Shown one piece after another: positions 8,782-20,427 of a stretch of DNA of 35,810 nucleotides (position 1 is the first letter of the stretch; each line of letters begins with the position of its first letter). Origin of the DNA: Glutinoglossum americanum. Taxonomy: Eukaryota; Ascomycota; Geoglossomycetes; Geoglossales; Geoglossaceae. The position numbers and the translations under genes are program-made. Location of the stretch: positions 1 to 35,810 of the forward strand of contig JAGHQL010000223.1 in assembly GCA_020080175.1 (NCBI GenBank). Direction: 5' to 3'. The notes under the pieces were generated by a model. That model did no database searches and was not told where the DNA came from. It was given only the letters and a program-made list of their open reading frames with translations.

Positions 8782-10096
8782 ATGCAGGGCTTTAGTGAGT
8801 GATATCGTCTCTTTCATCTTTTCGTTCTATGCTAAATAGGGCACAGATATGGGACGTTATGTCCCTCCAGAGCATGAAGGGACAATTTCTGCCAACAAGC
8901 TCGCGGGAAAGTGAGCATATATCGTTCACTCTTGGTTCATATTACACTTGGCTGATCTCACTTGAAATAGGCATGCTCTGGGTAACCGCGCCAGAAAGCT
9001 CGACAAAGGCATCCTCACCGTGCGCTTCGAGATGCCCTTCCCAATATGGTGTACTACCTGCCAACCCCACCCTGTCATTATCGGACAAGGCGTCAGGTTC
9101 AATGCCGAAAAGAAGAAAATTGGCAATTACTATAGCACCCCCATCTATTCTTTTCGCATGAAACACACCATATGCGATGGCTGGATCGAAATACAAACAG
9201 ACCCAAAAAACACAGCCTACGTCGTCACCTCAGGTGCCAAAAAACGCGACACAGGCGAAGACAAAGAAGCCGAGCCGGGTGAAATCAAAATCCGTACGGC
9301 GGAGGATCGTGAACGCCTAGAAAATGACCCCTTCGCCGCCCTCGATGAAAAAGTAGAGGACCGCCGCCTCGCCCTCAGCGCAAAAACCCGCGTCGAATCC
9401 CTCAAGAAAATCCGAGACCGCCACTGGAGCGATCCCTATGAACACAGCAAAAGACTTCGGAAAGTCTTTCGTGCAGAACGTGACATACGACACAAGACCG
9501 CGGCTGCAACTGAGGAGCTTAAGGACCGTATGGGTCTTGGTATTGAGCTATTAGATGAGGTGGAAGAAGATCGTCTGAGAGCTAGGCTTGTGGATTTCGA
9601 GAGGGTGGAATCCGATACCTTAGTTGCGCGAGCGAGAGCTAGACCGCTGTTCGCCTTCGACGGTGAGGGGCAGGGCGAGGGGAAAGCTCAAGAAGCAGGC
9701 GGCGCGGACAAAGGCGTTAGTCGACCTTCGTCCAAATCCAGACACAAAACTAAGCCCCTTTCCGCCGCCCAAAAGAGCCGCGAAAGACTTCGCCGAGAAC
9801 TTCGCGACAACACCCGGGCGGCTGTCGACCCTTTCCTTGTCGAGGATAGTGATTGGGGTTCTATGTTCAACAATGAGGGTGCTGATAGTAACGGTAACAG
9901 CAAACCGCCGATCTCAGCCGCTCTCGTGAAACGAAAGAGAGGGGAGGGTAGCGAAGCCCTGGAACCTATATCCAACATCCCTAGTTCGAAAGGGGAGGGT
10001 GGTGGTGAGCGATTGGATTCTGGGGGTACTACGACAGCGGAGGCGCTTGGAAATGGATTAGCGTTAGTGGACTATGGCTCGGATTCGGATGATTGA
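8782..10096 (+). CDS. SAF4: Splicing factor of the Yju2/CWC16 family, Saf4/CCDC130 type
   Basis: Members of this family act in the spliceosome around the first catalytic step; Saf4/CCDC130 is the paralogue of Yju2. Exons are 8782-8794 (13 nt), 8847-8910 and 8971-10096, giving 400 aa. With these splices the N-terminus reads MQGFNMGRYVPPEHEGTI, then KLAGKHALGNRARKLDKGIL, exactly the family pattern. The zinc-binding region shows WCTTC, then GVRFNAEKKKIGNYYSTPIY, then MKHTICDGW, so the second pair is His-x-x-Cys rather than Cys-x-x-Cys. EIQTDPKNTAYVV follows. The rest is charged and coiled-coil-like with a basic, disordered tail. The ATG lies in a 13-nt first exon, so automated callers would probably start late at the internal methionine at 9020. 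Confidence 0.95.
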
Positions 10097-10613
10097 TTAG
10101 TAATATTTAGGTAGGAGTTAAGGGGCCGGTGTGTTTATGTTTACGCATAGGTCGGATACCGTCACTGCATTTTTGGTTATCGGAGTTCTTGGATGGGTAA
10201 CCTACTAGTTTAGGCGGGACGTTGCATTTGGACGGATACCGCAGAAAGAACATGACCTATGGCGGAGGGGCTCCTCCCCTACTTCAGATGGGCGACTACA
10301 TGTAGTAGTCAAATAGTATAACTCGGGGGGTTAATCAAAAGAAATTTTTTATAATTCTCTACCTCCTTTCTCGCCCTCGAACCACTAGCCACGAAAAATT
10401 TCCCTTCCCAAATCCCCCTAAACGACATGAACAAACAACAGTAATATCAATCATCAAGGTTTTTTTTTGGTTGATGCAACATGCGTCATTTTGAGGCCAA
10501 TGCATCCTCCCACCCATTAAAAGTATGAGTTCCGTGAAATAGTAAGTGGTTCTCTAAAAATAAAGGTTCCCCCTTTCGATGCAAGTTTGGGCGAAAAAGG
10601 GTTTTGATCGGCT
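10097..10613. other. Gap between convergent SAF4 and SUP35
   Basis: There is no gene. It holds the two 3' UTRs. CGGATACCG occurs twice (10153 and 10233), each time near a TGCATTT, a minor direct repeat. T-rich stretches occur near 10340 and 10460. Confidence 0.5.
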
Positions 10614-12986
10614 CTAGTTGGCGGCAGCGGCGGCAGCGGAAGTGTCGGTGATCAGTTTTGTGATCTTACCGATTGCGATTGTTTGGCCCTATAAAGTAGC
10701 GCGTTAGTGACGCTCGAATAGCTTCGGCAACAAAGACAAGGGTTCTTACTTGATCTCGCAGTGTGAACCTCCCCAACTGCGGATAGTCCTCAAATCTTTC
10801 TACACACACTGCCCCAGCACCTCCCGTAACCTCAAGCCTGGCGATGATGCTTTGGCCCTTAGCGGCAAACGGTGGCGGCTTCTTGCTTTTCCTTCCGGTA
10901 CCCTTTTCTAGCTTGTGGAGGAGAGCCGCGAAGGAGACCTCTTCAATTGCCGAATGCACATGGAGAACACAGTTGAACCCCGCGCTAAGTATCGACTTGA
11001 GTTCTAGGATGCGGATCTGAGCTTCGAAAGCTTGGACACAATGAACGGGCCGAAGAGAAGAGCAAAGCACAAATCCGGGGAAGATATCTTCCTCCTCGAT
11101 GCCACGAATCCTTAGGCGAACTTGGTCTCCGCACATAGCAAGTGGAATCTCATCTTCCGTCTCGCCGTATATAGCAGAAATATCGGCAGTCTGCTTGTTG
11201 GGCATAACGATAAGAGACTGGCCCTTCTTGATCACGCCTGACTCAATTTTCCCCTCAATCATTGTACCCATATCCTTTTAAGACCTACAAGTTAGCCTGC
11301 CGTAGTAGCACAAGGATAAGCAAAACAAGCTTACTCTGTACTTGCCATTTATAGGCATCATGAAAGGCGCCTTGACTTTTCGTTCCAGAGTCTGCATGCC
11401 GTCTAAGTATTCGAGAAGTGAGGGCCCATTCCACCACGGTGCTAACTTCTTAGGTACTCTATCTTTTATGCCAACCGAAGTTTGTGCTGAGACGGGCATC
11501 ATCATCAGGTCTATCGGATGGTCAGCTGGAAGACGAAACAGTCGGCATATCTCCATCTACATAACTTACCAGTCTTTGGGTTATAGCCTGTGCCTCTCAA
11601 GAAATTGGTTAGTTTAGTCGTGCACTCATCGTATCGCTCCTTGCTCCACTCCACCGTCGGATCGTCCATCTTATTAACCACGACCACTAGTTTATTTACC
11701 CCTTGTGTCTTCGCCAGCACAGCATGCTCTCTAGTCTGGCCTCCCTTTTCGAAACCCGTCTCATACTCGCCCTTTCTTGCGCTTATAACAAGGATGCCAA
11801 CGTCTGCTTGTGAGGCCCCGCCGATCATATTGGGAACAAATGTTTTATGGCCTGGTGCATCGAGAATTGTATAACGTCGTTTGTCCGTCTCAAAGAAACC
11901 TCGGCCGACCTCAACCGTTTTACCCTTAGATCGCTCTTCTTTTGTCAAGTCGAGAGCCCAAGACAGATACCATGTTTCCCTTCCCGCTTCCTTTGCCTCC
12001 CGTTTGTACTTATCCATCGTTCGCTCGTCAACCATTCCTGTCGCGTAGAGGATGCTCCCACCCAATGTAGATTTTCCAGCATCAACATGGCCAATAAAGA
12101 TGAGATTCACATGTTCTTTTCCATACACTTCCGCAAGGGTCTCTTCGTCCACGTCTTCAGCTTGTTCTTTTGCTACAGCATCAGCCTGACGAGCCAGAGC
12201 CTTCATGTCGGCTGGGGCTGGGCTAGTTTTCCCTGAGGTGGGCGCTGATGGTGTTTTACCACTTAGAGAGGTACTCTTGTCAGATGACTTTTCAGTCTTT
12301 TCGATTGCCTTTGCTGCGGCGGCTTTTGAGCCCGCGCCTTCCCCTGCTGATATCCCCTTTTTTTCTATAGCTGGAGCTGCAGGAGCGGGTGTTCCTATTG
12401 AAAGTACCTTAGCCTTGGGCGCTGGCGAATCTCCTCCTATTTTTAGCACTTTTGGCGCTGCACTGCTTGTCGCAGGGGGCTTGGTCTCTGGTTCTCCTGC
12501 TCCACTCGATGATGCGGACGCTCCGGCATCGGGAACAGCACCAGCAGTTGGCCTCTTTGCGATCACTGGGGCCTGTCTCTGGTGTTGCTGCTGCGCTTGC
12601 GATTGATACTGCTGTTGCTGGTTATACCCACCATACTGATGACCGTAAGCTTCGCCGTACCCACCCTGCCCATACCCGGCACCACCGTAGCTACCTTGTT
12701 TGTACTGAGGATATCCTCCCTGACCATACTGAGGGTAGTAAGCCTGCTGCTGGTTGTAGTATCCATACTGCGACTGGTCATACCCAGCGCCATATTGTGG
12801 AGTATACGGTTGATTCTGAGGGACAAATGATTGGGAGCCCGGGTTGAATGAATTCGCATCCGGACGAAATGTGTTCGACTGAGCAGTCTGGCGCTCACTC
12901 ACGTTCAGACTTCGCTGAGTCTGGCGAGCCAAATTATCATCTGCCTGGGCTGCCGGATCATCTTCCCACGAGTTGAGATCCGACAT
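10614..12986 (-). CDS. SUP35: Translation termination factor eRF3 (Sup35) with Q/N/Y/G-rich N-domain
   Basis: eRF3 is the GTPase that works with eRF1 to release finished peptides at stop codons. Exons are 12986-11570, 11510-11335, 11274-10750 and 10688-10614, giving 730 aa. The ATG starts MSDLNSWEDD. Residues of about 45-140 are rich in Gln, Asn, Tyr and Gly with repeated QYGQGGYPQY and GGYG-type units, resembling the oligopeptide repeats of the yeast prion domain. A charged Ala/Ser/Lys-rich middle domain follows. The GTPase begins at about 290: GHVDAGKST at about 299, DAPGH and NKMD. The beta-barrel domains read DMGTMIEGKIESGVIKKGQS and RFEDYPQLGRFTLRDQ, then GQTIAIGKITKLI in the last exon. 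The end is a short poly-Ala plus Asn. It is divergent from the Yrb30-like gene across 410 bp. Confidence 0.97.
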
Positions 12987-13396
12987 GATGGGCAAAGAAA
13001 TGAACTCGGTTCAGAAGAGTTCGGAGACGCTACTCTCTCGCAGCGCCGAATAACTTATCGAGGCCTCAAGCCTCAGATGTGTTTCACTTGCTCTTCAAAA
13101 CCTACTTAACCGCTAAATTAGGGGAGAGTTTGTTAGTTAAATTTGCCGATATGGTTGTCTTGTAGTCGTGGCTCATGCCTTGTCGAGATCTTTTCGTATT
13201 GTGGATCTCGAATTTGTGTTGAACATGACGTCGGGGGAGTGAGCCAATTATTGTGCGACTTGGCGCCCGCCGCCTGTAGCAACAAACAATGAGGCGCTTC
13301 CCCCAAAATAATAAATATGAATCGTTGAATTGGTTGATAAACACCAGGCACGATATTGACTACCTCCCTTTCTCTCTCGACTGACTTCTCGGAAAA
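12987..13396. promoter_or_regulatory. Shared divergent promoter of SUP35 and the YRB30-like gene
   Basis: The two start codons face away from each other across 410 bp with no gene between. Short frames antisense to each other here are not supported. A pyrimidine-rich segment (CCTCCCTTTCTCTCTCGACTG, in part) lies just before the plus-strand ATG, as in many fungal 5' UTRs. Confidence 0.5.
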
Positions 13397-15979
13397 ATGG
13401 AGGTACTCTTGGCCAAGGTATGCATATATATGTGCAAATATATATATTTGTAACTACCTCTAATGGTTGCACGTTTATTTTGGCTAACAGTCACTCCGAT
13501 CAGGTCACTCAGCAGGCGATGAACTATGCCATTCGGTCTTTTGCCTTGTAATAGTAGCTCTTAGTGGATCTTGGCTCATACTGGTGTTAGGTCGGGCATC
13601 GCAATCACAAGCACCTATGCCATACGCCAATGCTCGCGGCTACTCAAGGTGTTATCAAATCATCAATGAGGAGCTTAGAGAATGACAGCTGACAGGGCTT
13701 AACACCAGAATATCAAGGGAGATGACCGGGAAGATCTTATTCTCCTGCAGAATAGACTCGACAGCAAAATACGCGTGCGTTTTGCTTTTCATCTATTCAC
13801 GAGAGCATCTTTCCGCATCTGTACCAACCATATTCCCTGACTTGCAATCTAACTCACTACTTTTTAGATAATATCTCCGGCGATAGATATGATTGAGCTG
13901 ATGTGAGTTGCGAAAGTCATTGACATAATATGTTACATTTCTGTACATTTCTAATGTTGCTCTAGCTCTGCACGAGGCAACACCTCCCTAGAATCTGCAG
14001 TGACTCTGACAAAGGCTTTGCGTTGGGATATCCAGGTTCTTGGTCTCCGCTTAGATAAGGCTGCAACGGCGGAGGAACTTTCGAGTTGCAGCTCAAAGTT
14101 GAAAAACCGCGCTCAAAGCGAACAAGAGCTCAAGCTAATAATGCAAGAAATCCGGAAACTGCTTGAGCGTATAGAAGACGCCGTGCCATTTATTAATTTG
14201 GCAATAACCACTTCTGGCGCTAGTCTCTCAACCACCCTCCCAGCCACAATTTCGCCATCGAGACTACTACAGGCAAGTACATTTCTGACAGCTGGGGATA
14301 CACAATACTCGATGGAGCCAGGGAAGCCCGTACAGATTGGTACAGCATTTACATTGTCGGTTTATATGTTATTTTCGGGACATTCAAACCGTCCACATGA
14401 TGAAGAAGGATCGTTTCGAGAAAAGACGTGGAAGGAAGTCATCCACAAGGGGAGGGTGAAATTGAGAAGAGTACCTTTGGAAATGGCCGATAATCACGCA
14501 GAGAAGCCTAGACACCCCGGTCACCAAGCTGACACCCCTGAAGAACATTCCTCTCGTCCTCACAAACCCTCTCCAACAGGCGCAATCCCCAATGACCCTT
14601 TGTTTTCACCTCGAATCGCCGGAGAAGCGAAAGGAGATGAATTTGCGTATGAACTTCAAATAATCGAGGATCTCGAAGATGGCCGTTACCACTCGGCCGA
14701 CGAAGACGAGCCTCAACCCTATCCTTATGAAGATGTCGAGCGAGCTGGTGTAAGGGAGTCTATCCCTATCCACCAGATTTCAAAAATATTCTATGCAGAC
14801 ACGGGGAAGATACTAAATATCGGCACTGAGGGAGAGCCGAACAGCCCGGTGCTATTACTCAAACGGGATGTAAACGCCATAGCCCCTCGAAGGATGGTGG
14901 AAAAGTCTTGGACCTGGGATGGAACTTGGGAGAACCGCGAGGAGGAAGAAGGGGATAGAGGCTATGAAAGTAGCAGTAGCCAGGCTGAAGTAAATGCACA
15001 GTTGAACCGGGAAGGGCAGCAGACAGTTGAAACCGGCTCTGAGACGACCTACAAACCGGACTCTTGGCGGCTTCCCCAAGATCTAGACCCTGAATGGATC
15101 GCATTCGAAGTATGGCAAGAACCCGAGGATGAAAGCGATTACGATGATGAGCCTTCTTCCGATGCCGAGGAACCATTCGTAACGCCTAACGAACCCTCAC
15201 GGGCGAACTCTATCGGTCCGAAGCTCACTTCGGCTGTCTCAAATCTTAGTCTGGACCAACCCTCATCCACATCACCCGCCCTAAGTCTCCAAAAACAACA
15301 GCTTACATCTTACCGGCAACAAATACTCCTGCCTCAGTCGCCTCTTCCTTTCTCCTTTGCAGGCGGGCCTGTGAAATCATCCCTTTCTCTCCTGGAGATG
15401 CTAGTCCGTCTCACGGCGCTTCAACAGTTTCAGCAATGCTCCCACCTCTCCATTAACGACGAGCTACTTCATTTCTTCCTGGAGGAATCCTCCACAACTG
15501 GCGCAGGGGGCGATGGGGAGGAACGAAGGCGTAAGAGGATGGAGGCGAGACGCAAAGTTGGATTTGATCCGTATGACGAAAGCCCTGTTAAGCGGAGAGG
15601 GGAACAGCATTATCAACACCAGGACGACTCTTACTACGATGGTGACGGTCTTCCAAACAGCCCTGGCGGGTGGTCAATGGAATCACCTTCGTTAATTAGC
15701 TCTCCTGCCCCTAGGACTCCACAACCATCACACCGAGCACGCGAAGGCATGAACTCGTTAGACCGGAACTTTAATGGATCAAGAGATAGTAACAAAGTCT
15801 CCGCGAGCCCTGGGAGGGAGATCCGATTTATGACGGCAGCCCCGGGGATGAAGGAGCGGCAGGGCGTTCTTAGGAAGGACCTGGCTGTGGCGGCTAGGGG
15901 AAGTCCATTAGGAAGGGGTGTCTCAGTTGAAACAGATTCTACGTTGGGCACGAGTCCCCAAGAGGATAGAGAGACGTGA
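13397..15979 (+). CDS. YRB30: RanGTP-binding protein, Yrb30 family
   Basis: Yrb30 is a fungal RanGTP-binding protein (Ran_BP family) linked to nucleocytoplasmic transport. Exons are 13397-13417, 13504-13535, 13591-13648, 13709-13774, 13868-13902 and 13966-15979, for about 741 aa. Joined, the start reads MEVLLAKVTQQAMNYAIR, then SGIAITSTYAIRQCSRLLK, NIKGDDREDLILLQNRLDSK, IISPAIDMIELI and SARGNTSLESAVTLTKALRW, which is the conserved family N-terminus. The second intron is the weak point: the donor giving the family sequence is GTCTTT; a GTAATA at 13548 also keeps the frame and would add four residues, but leaves a 43-bp intron. The C-terminal two thirds are acidic and disordered (for example QEPEDESDYDDEP). 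It is longer than the yeast protein because of this tail. Confidence 0.9.
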
Positions 15980-16274
15980 AAGGCTCACTAGTGTTTCGAC
16001 CATGCACCCGCAAATGTGGCGGAGCACCTGTGACACACTCCCAGCCAGTAGATATAGGCACGGGAAACGATTGATTCGTCGTGTACATTAGGATTGCTCA
16101 ATAGAACCCTCTTGGAGAATGTTATGACACGAGAATCAAATAAACGCCCGCAACACCACAAGAGCCACTAGGGGGGGAATACCTCCTATAGGGGCAAGGA
16201 CCAGCCAAAGGCTACCGCCTCGAGAATTAGAAAAAAATCTTCAGCCATCTAGTTTAAATCCTTGGCAAAAGTAC

Positions 16275-17669
16275 CTATTCCCAATCCTCCTCGTCGCTAT
16301 CATCTGCCGACTTCTTCTTTATGGGGCTCCCGGGGGCATGGCTGGGTGCCCCACTCGGCGCCCCGCTAACAACATCATAGCTAGCATCGCTATCTGGCTG
16401 GGAGTGCAAGTCGTGTGATTTCCCCTCATCACCGGGTTTTAGGCGAGATGGTGAACTGGGTCTGGCATCTTTGCTGCTCAAACGGAGCGTTCCGGATGAT
16501 TCAACGGACGACGGCTTTCCAGAAGATGACGGGTCCGCTTTGGAAGCTGGGGGGACATCGGAGTCAGAATCTTCGTCCCAGTTTACTTCCTCATCTTCGG
16601 TTGTGGCACCTGTGGAAAGTTAAGGGATAGGTTAGTGATTCATTCCAACCTTGAGGCCTCGGAGAGGGATACTAACCCTTTAGCAGCTCCTTCCGCCGTT
16701 GCTCCTCGGTCTCGACGACATGTCTTAAGAAATAATATCGTTTCCAGAAATCCCTATAGGTCACCTTGTCTGGCACCAGCCTCTCCATCGCGCTCCTCAG
16801 CTCGGGGTAAGTCTCCAGGTCCTTCGCGATCTGTTCTGTTTTGTTGTCCACTGAGAAGTCCTTCAGCCAGCCGGCGTACTCTGGCGATGAGGGGTCCCGA
16901 GCAAAAGAGTCCAGAGATGAATGAACAACATGAAGCTGAGCGTCGAAACGAGTGGTGTGGAATACACGTTTGCCGTCCTCACCCTTGCTCTCAAATAGGA
17001 CCTTGGCCTCCCCATTTGGCCCAAGTTCAGCCCCTTCAGCTGGTGGGGCTATCGTAACAGCATCACGCAAGAAGTTACGGATATTAGTGCCAAACTTCAG
17101 CAGTGCCTCATCAGCTGCATCTTCTGCTTTCTCGATTTCTTTCAATCGCTTCGCTGCTTCAGATCTGAAACGAGCAAGCATGCCTTCGGATTCTCGCAGC
17201 GCCTCGCTATCTGAACGCGCGCCTTCCTTCGAAGTTCCTGGAGCGTCGATGGCTCCATGCGTATCAACACTATCGTCTGCTGCAGAACTAGATTCACCTT
17301 CGTGAGGGGATGCGCTTAGAGATAGCGAGCGAGTACGACTGATGATACTGGACGTCAAGCTGGTGAACCCTCTTGTAGCCTGCTCACTGGCCACGGAATA
17401 CTCTTGCCGGGCACCTTCATAGTAGCTCTCTCCCTGACCGAAGGAGCCATCAGCTCTTGTTCAACGCAGCACGGAGCTATCCGATGTGAGCACACCTGTT
17501 TCTTAACGGTGCCCATAAAGGCGCCAAACCGAGCTCCCCATGGGCTTGAGGAGATTGCCTTGTATGCTTGCTGGAATTCCGTGTCAAGCGTTTCTTTGTC
17601 CGCACTCTTCCCCCCCTCTTCATGTGGGGGTAAAGCCTCCTCCTGTATATGGTCGTAGGCAACGTCCAT
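16275..17669 (-). CDS. DOS2: BSD-domain protein (Dos2/BSDC1-like)
   Basis: The BSD domain is a small three-helix fold found in TFIIH p62 and in synapse-associated-type proteins; fungal Dos2-like members have no firmly defined job. Exons are 17669-17496, 17433-16677 and 16609-16275, giving 421 aa. The N-terminus has [20 protein letters not shown], then [20 protein letters not shown]. The BSD domain lies at about 220-290 with the hallmark [20 protein letters not shown]. The tail after exon 3 is acidic and disordered and ends DSDEEDWE, as usual in this family. It shares strand with TSR2, 500 bp downstream of it. The symbol rests on family likeness, not proven orthology. Confidence 0.88.
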
Positions 17670-18170
17670 TTCTTCCGTCTACAATGTGAATTGGTTAAGG
17701 ACGTTGTCGTAGTCTAGACTGAAGTGACGTTAGACTACCGAGCGGTGGAATCATGTGATCCGCTTCAGCACCCAATGTTTGCGTGTATTGGACAACTATG
17801 GTTACGATTTCTCTTATCTCTATAAAACGTGCCACGAGTCTTAAGTTTGCGTAATGCTGTAGTGCAAGACGATGGCCACAATTTAATGCAGTCAAGATTC
17901 CCGAAGCTCCTGAAATATACGTACAACAAAATCACCCCTCATAGTCGCGCATCATGCCTCGTCAGCTCATCTGAGCAGTGGTGTAGAAAGATATGTATCG
18001 CGCTGACTAACATATAGCCAATGTGAGACTCGAAAACCGTGTTGACCAAAACTTTCAATTTTTGGGAAGTTGGCTGGATTCTATATTGAATTGACGCCTA
18101 AAAACGCCCAGGTGCCGCCGTTCGTATCATCTATGCGTATCGTCTACTAACCATTGTGATCCCCGCTGAC
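17670..18170. other. Interval between TSR2 stop and BSD-gene start
   Basis: Both flanking genes run on the minus strand, so this holds the TSR2 3' UTR and the BSD-gene promoter. I see no gene or structured RNA. Confidence 0.5.
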
Positions 18171-18837
18171 TTACCCGCGCTTCTTTTTGCCCACAACCCT
18201 GGTGAAGCCGTCTTCATCCACCTCAGGCTCAGGGTTCTGCCGTATTTTTGGAGGGTCAGCCTGCACAGACGCATCGTCCATTTGAACATCCTCATCTTCA
18301 TCTTCACTATCTTCCTCCAGATCAACGCTATCCCCATCTGTATCACCTTCGTCGTCGTCCCTCTCCACCTTTGTGAATGTCGCCGTTGGTACCTCACTCT
18401 TCGCTACCCACGCGCTATGCATCCTTTCCACCACAGAAAAGTCTCCCTCTTGAGTTGCTGCCCTAATACTGATAATCTCCTGTGCCACCTGGTAGGCAGT
18501 GCCGTCCTCCACATTGACTTCAAATTCGTCGCTCATAACTTGTAGTAATATCGTTTCTATGTCTTCTAGATCGGTCTGAGGACGTTGCTTAAACATCTCG
18601 ACGACCGCGCCAGCGAACCACTCGCGCTTACCAGCACTTTCGGCACCTCCCCACTCATTCTGCACCGCAAGAGTCAGTGCAGGCCAGCGGAAGAGGGCAA
18701 TAGCGACGCCGAGTTCGAATTTAGCTTGGATTTGGTCTGCCTAGGTGTGAGATTGGCAAAATTCGCAGGTAATAAAATGGCTTGACGCATACCTAAAGTG
18801 ACATACCTGGTGTGATGGCTGAATGGGCACTTGCCAT
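18171..18837 (-). CDS. TSR2: Pre-rRNA processing protein Tsr2 (Rps26 escortin)
   Basis: Tsr2 takes part in 20S pre-rRNA processing and, in yeast, extracts Rps26 from its importin and hands it to the pre-40S subunit. Exons are 18837-18807 and 18736-18171, giving 198 aa (yeast 205). The first exon codes only MASAHSAITP plus one base; the acceptor that keeps the frame gives DQIQAKFELGVAIALFRWPA. The WGG domain is clear: LAVQNEWGG, REWFAGAVVEMF, DEFEVNVEDGTAYQVAQEI. The C-terminus is a long acidic tract followed by DEDGFTRVVGKKKRG, matching the acidic tail that binds basic Rps26. The stop TAA sits inside a GTAAGT sequence. It is divergent from IND1. Confidence 0.96.
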
Positions 18838-19060
18838 GATTGCGATGGTAGATCGTGTAACAAAAATGGCGACGAGAGACCTAACGTGGGGTTTTATTCG
18901 CTATGGCAAGAACCATAACTATAGGTGAGAGGTGGCTGACTAAGCCCTTAAGCTATATAACTATCAACCAGCTCAACAGCGACCTTCGCTTCCTATTAGC
19001 CAACAGCCATTCACGCTATGACTTTTGCTCGCTATTGAAGGGAAGCTCCAACGGAGTGCC
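18838..19060. promoter_or_regulatory. Divergent promoter of TSR2 and IND1
   Basis: The two ATGs are 223 bp apart, pointing outward, with no other feature between. A TATATAA-like sequence occurs at about 18954-18962, on the IND1 side. Confidence 0.5.
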
Positions 19061-20272
19061 ATGTCAACAAGAGGGTTCTCGATATTAAGGCATCTGAAGC
19101 ATGAGAACCCACTGGTTAGCATAGATTGAATGCGTTGCGAGGCCTCATTTACTAACCAGGTCAAGGGTTTGCCCCGTTCGGGTGCTCCGCCGCAGCTGCC
19201 TCGAATGCAGCGCGGCTTGCCCCAGCGACGAAGAATAAAAGATGTGGCTCAAATTATTGCGGTATCGTCAGCAAAGGGGGGTGTGGGGAAATCAACACTT
19301 TCAGGTTTGATATGCCTAGTCGCTCAAAGTGGAGAAGGACAAGCTCGCATTTTGATACTCAGAAACAGCAAATCTTGCGCTTGCTTTTGCACAGGCGGGT
19401 CGACGCTCTGGGATTCTGGATGCGGATATATTCGGACCATCGATACCTAAATTGTTGAATCTTAGGGGAGAGCCCAGACTCACCGAAAGTATGACATGTG
19501 CTATCGCAAATATATTGCAAATATAAGTACTTATTCTAATATAGATAACCAGCTAATCCCTTTGTCAAACTATGGCGTCAAGTCAATGTCAATGGGATAC
19601 CTTGTGAATCAGGAAGCTCCGGTTGTGTGGCGCGGATTGATGGTCATGAAAGCCCTTCAACAGCTTCTACACGAGGTAGATTGGGGGGGACTGGATATTT
19701 TAGTGCTCGACTTGCCGCCAGGAACAGGAGACACACAACTGACTATAACTCAACAAGTCGTGCTTGACGGTCAGTCATTATCCCGAAGATCTTACAGGCC
19801 CGGACTCGCTGATTCCTGCTTAGGCGCCGTAATTGTTTCCACTCCGCAAGATATTGCTCTGGCAGATGCTGTGAAAGGTATCAATATGTTCCGGAAAGTA
19901 GGTGTGCCGGTATGTTATGGGAGAGACTAAACCACATCTTTCATTGCTTTTATTGACAACCCTATGAAGATCCTCGGGATGGTGCAAAACATGTCTATCT
20001 TCACCTGCCCCAATTGTAGCCACAGCACACACATATTTGGCTCCGAAGGCGTACCCAGGGAATGCGGCAAACATGGCATCGACTTCCTCGGTGATGTACC
20101 TCTGCACGCAAACATCTGTGGAGATGCAGACCGCGGTAGGCCTACAGTCATTGCGGAGCCACATAGCTCCCAAGCAAAAGCGTTTACCAATATTGCGGAA
20201 CGACTTTTGCTGAAGCTTGATAACACGAGCCACAATAATATGCGAAGCACTCACCTGCTTGAGGAGATGTAG
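19061..20272 (+). CDS. IND1: Mitochondrial Mrp/NBP35-type Fe-S ATPase Ind1 (NUBPL)
   Basis: Ind1 binds a labile Fe-S cluster in the mitochondrial matrix and is needed to equip respiratory complex I. Exons are 19061-19114, 19160-19304, 19363-19488, 19545-19769, 19824-19909 and 19970-20272, giving 312 aa. The start [18 protein letters not shown] is basic and acid-poor, as a presequence. [20 protein letters not shown] precedes the deviant Walker A KGGVGKST. Then come [61 protein letters not shown] and [14 protein letters not shown], and finally [11 protein letters not shown], whose CPNC pair binds the bridging cluster in dimers. Every splice keeps frame and restores family sequence. Its presence suggests the fungus has complex I. 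Confidence 0.96.
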
Positions 20273-20427
20273 TATTTGTACAATATTCTGAAAAATTACA
20301 TGTATGATATTATGGTCACGTGTCAAGGCTTCATTGGTGAACGTCGATTTGGCGCGAGCACATTTCGCGAGACCAAAAATTCTAGCACGATGAACCCCCG
20401 ACATGAAAAGCCACAAATACAGCAGCA

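Noticed and set aside
12205-12606. Plus-strand frames opposite the SUP35 N and M domains
   Set aside because: Low-complexity antisense shadows of the repeat-rich eRF3 N-terminus.
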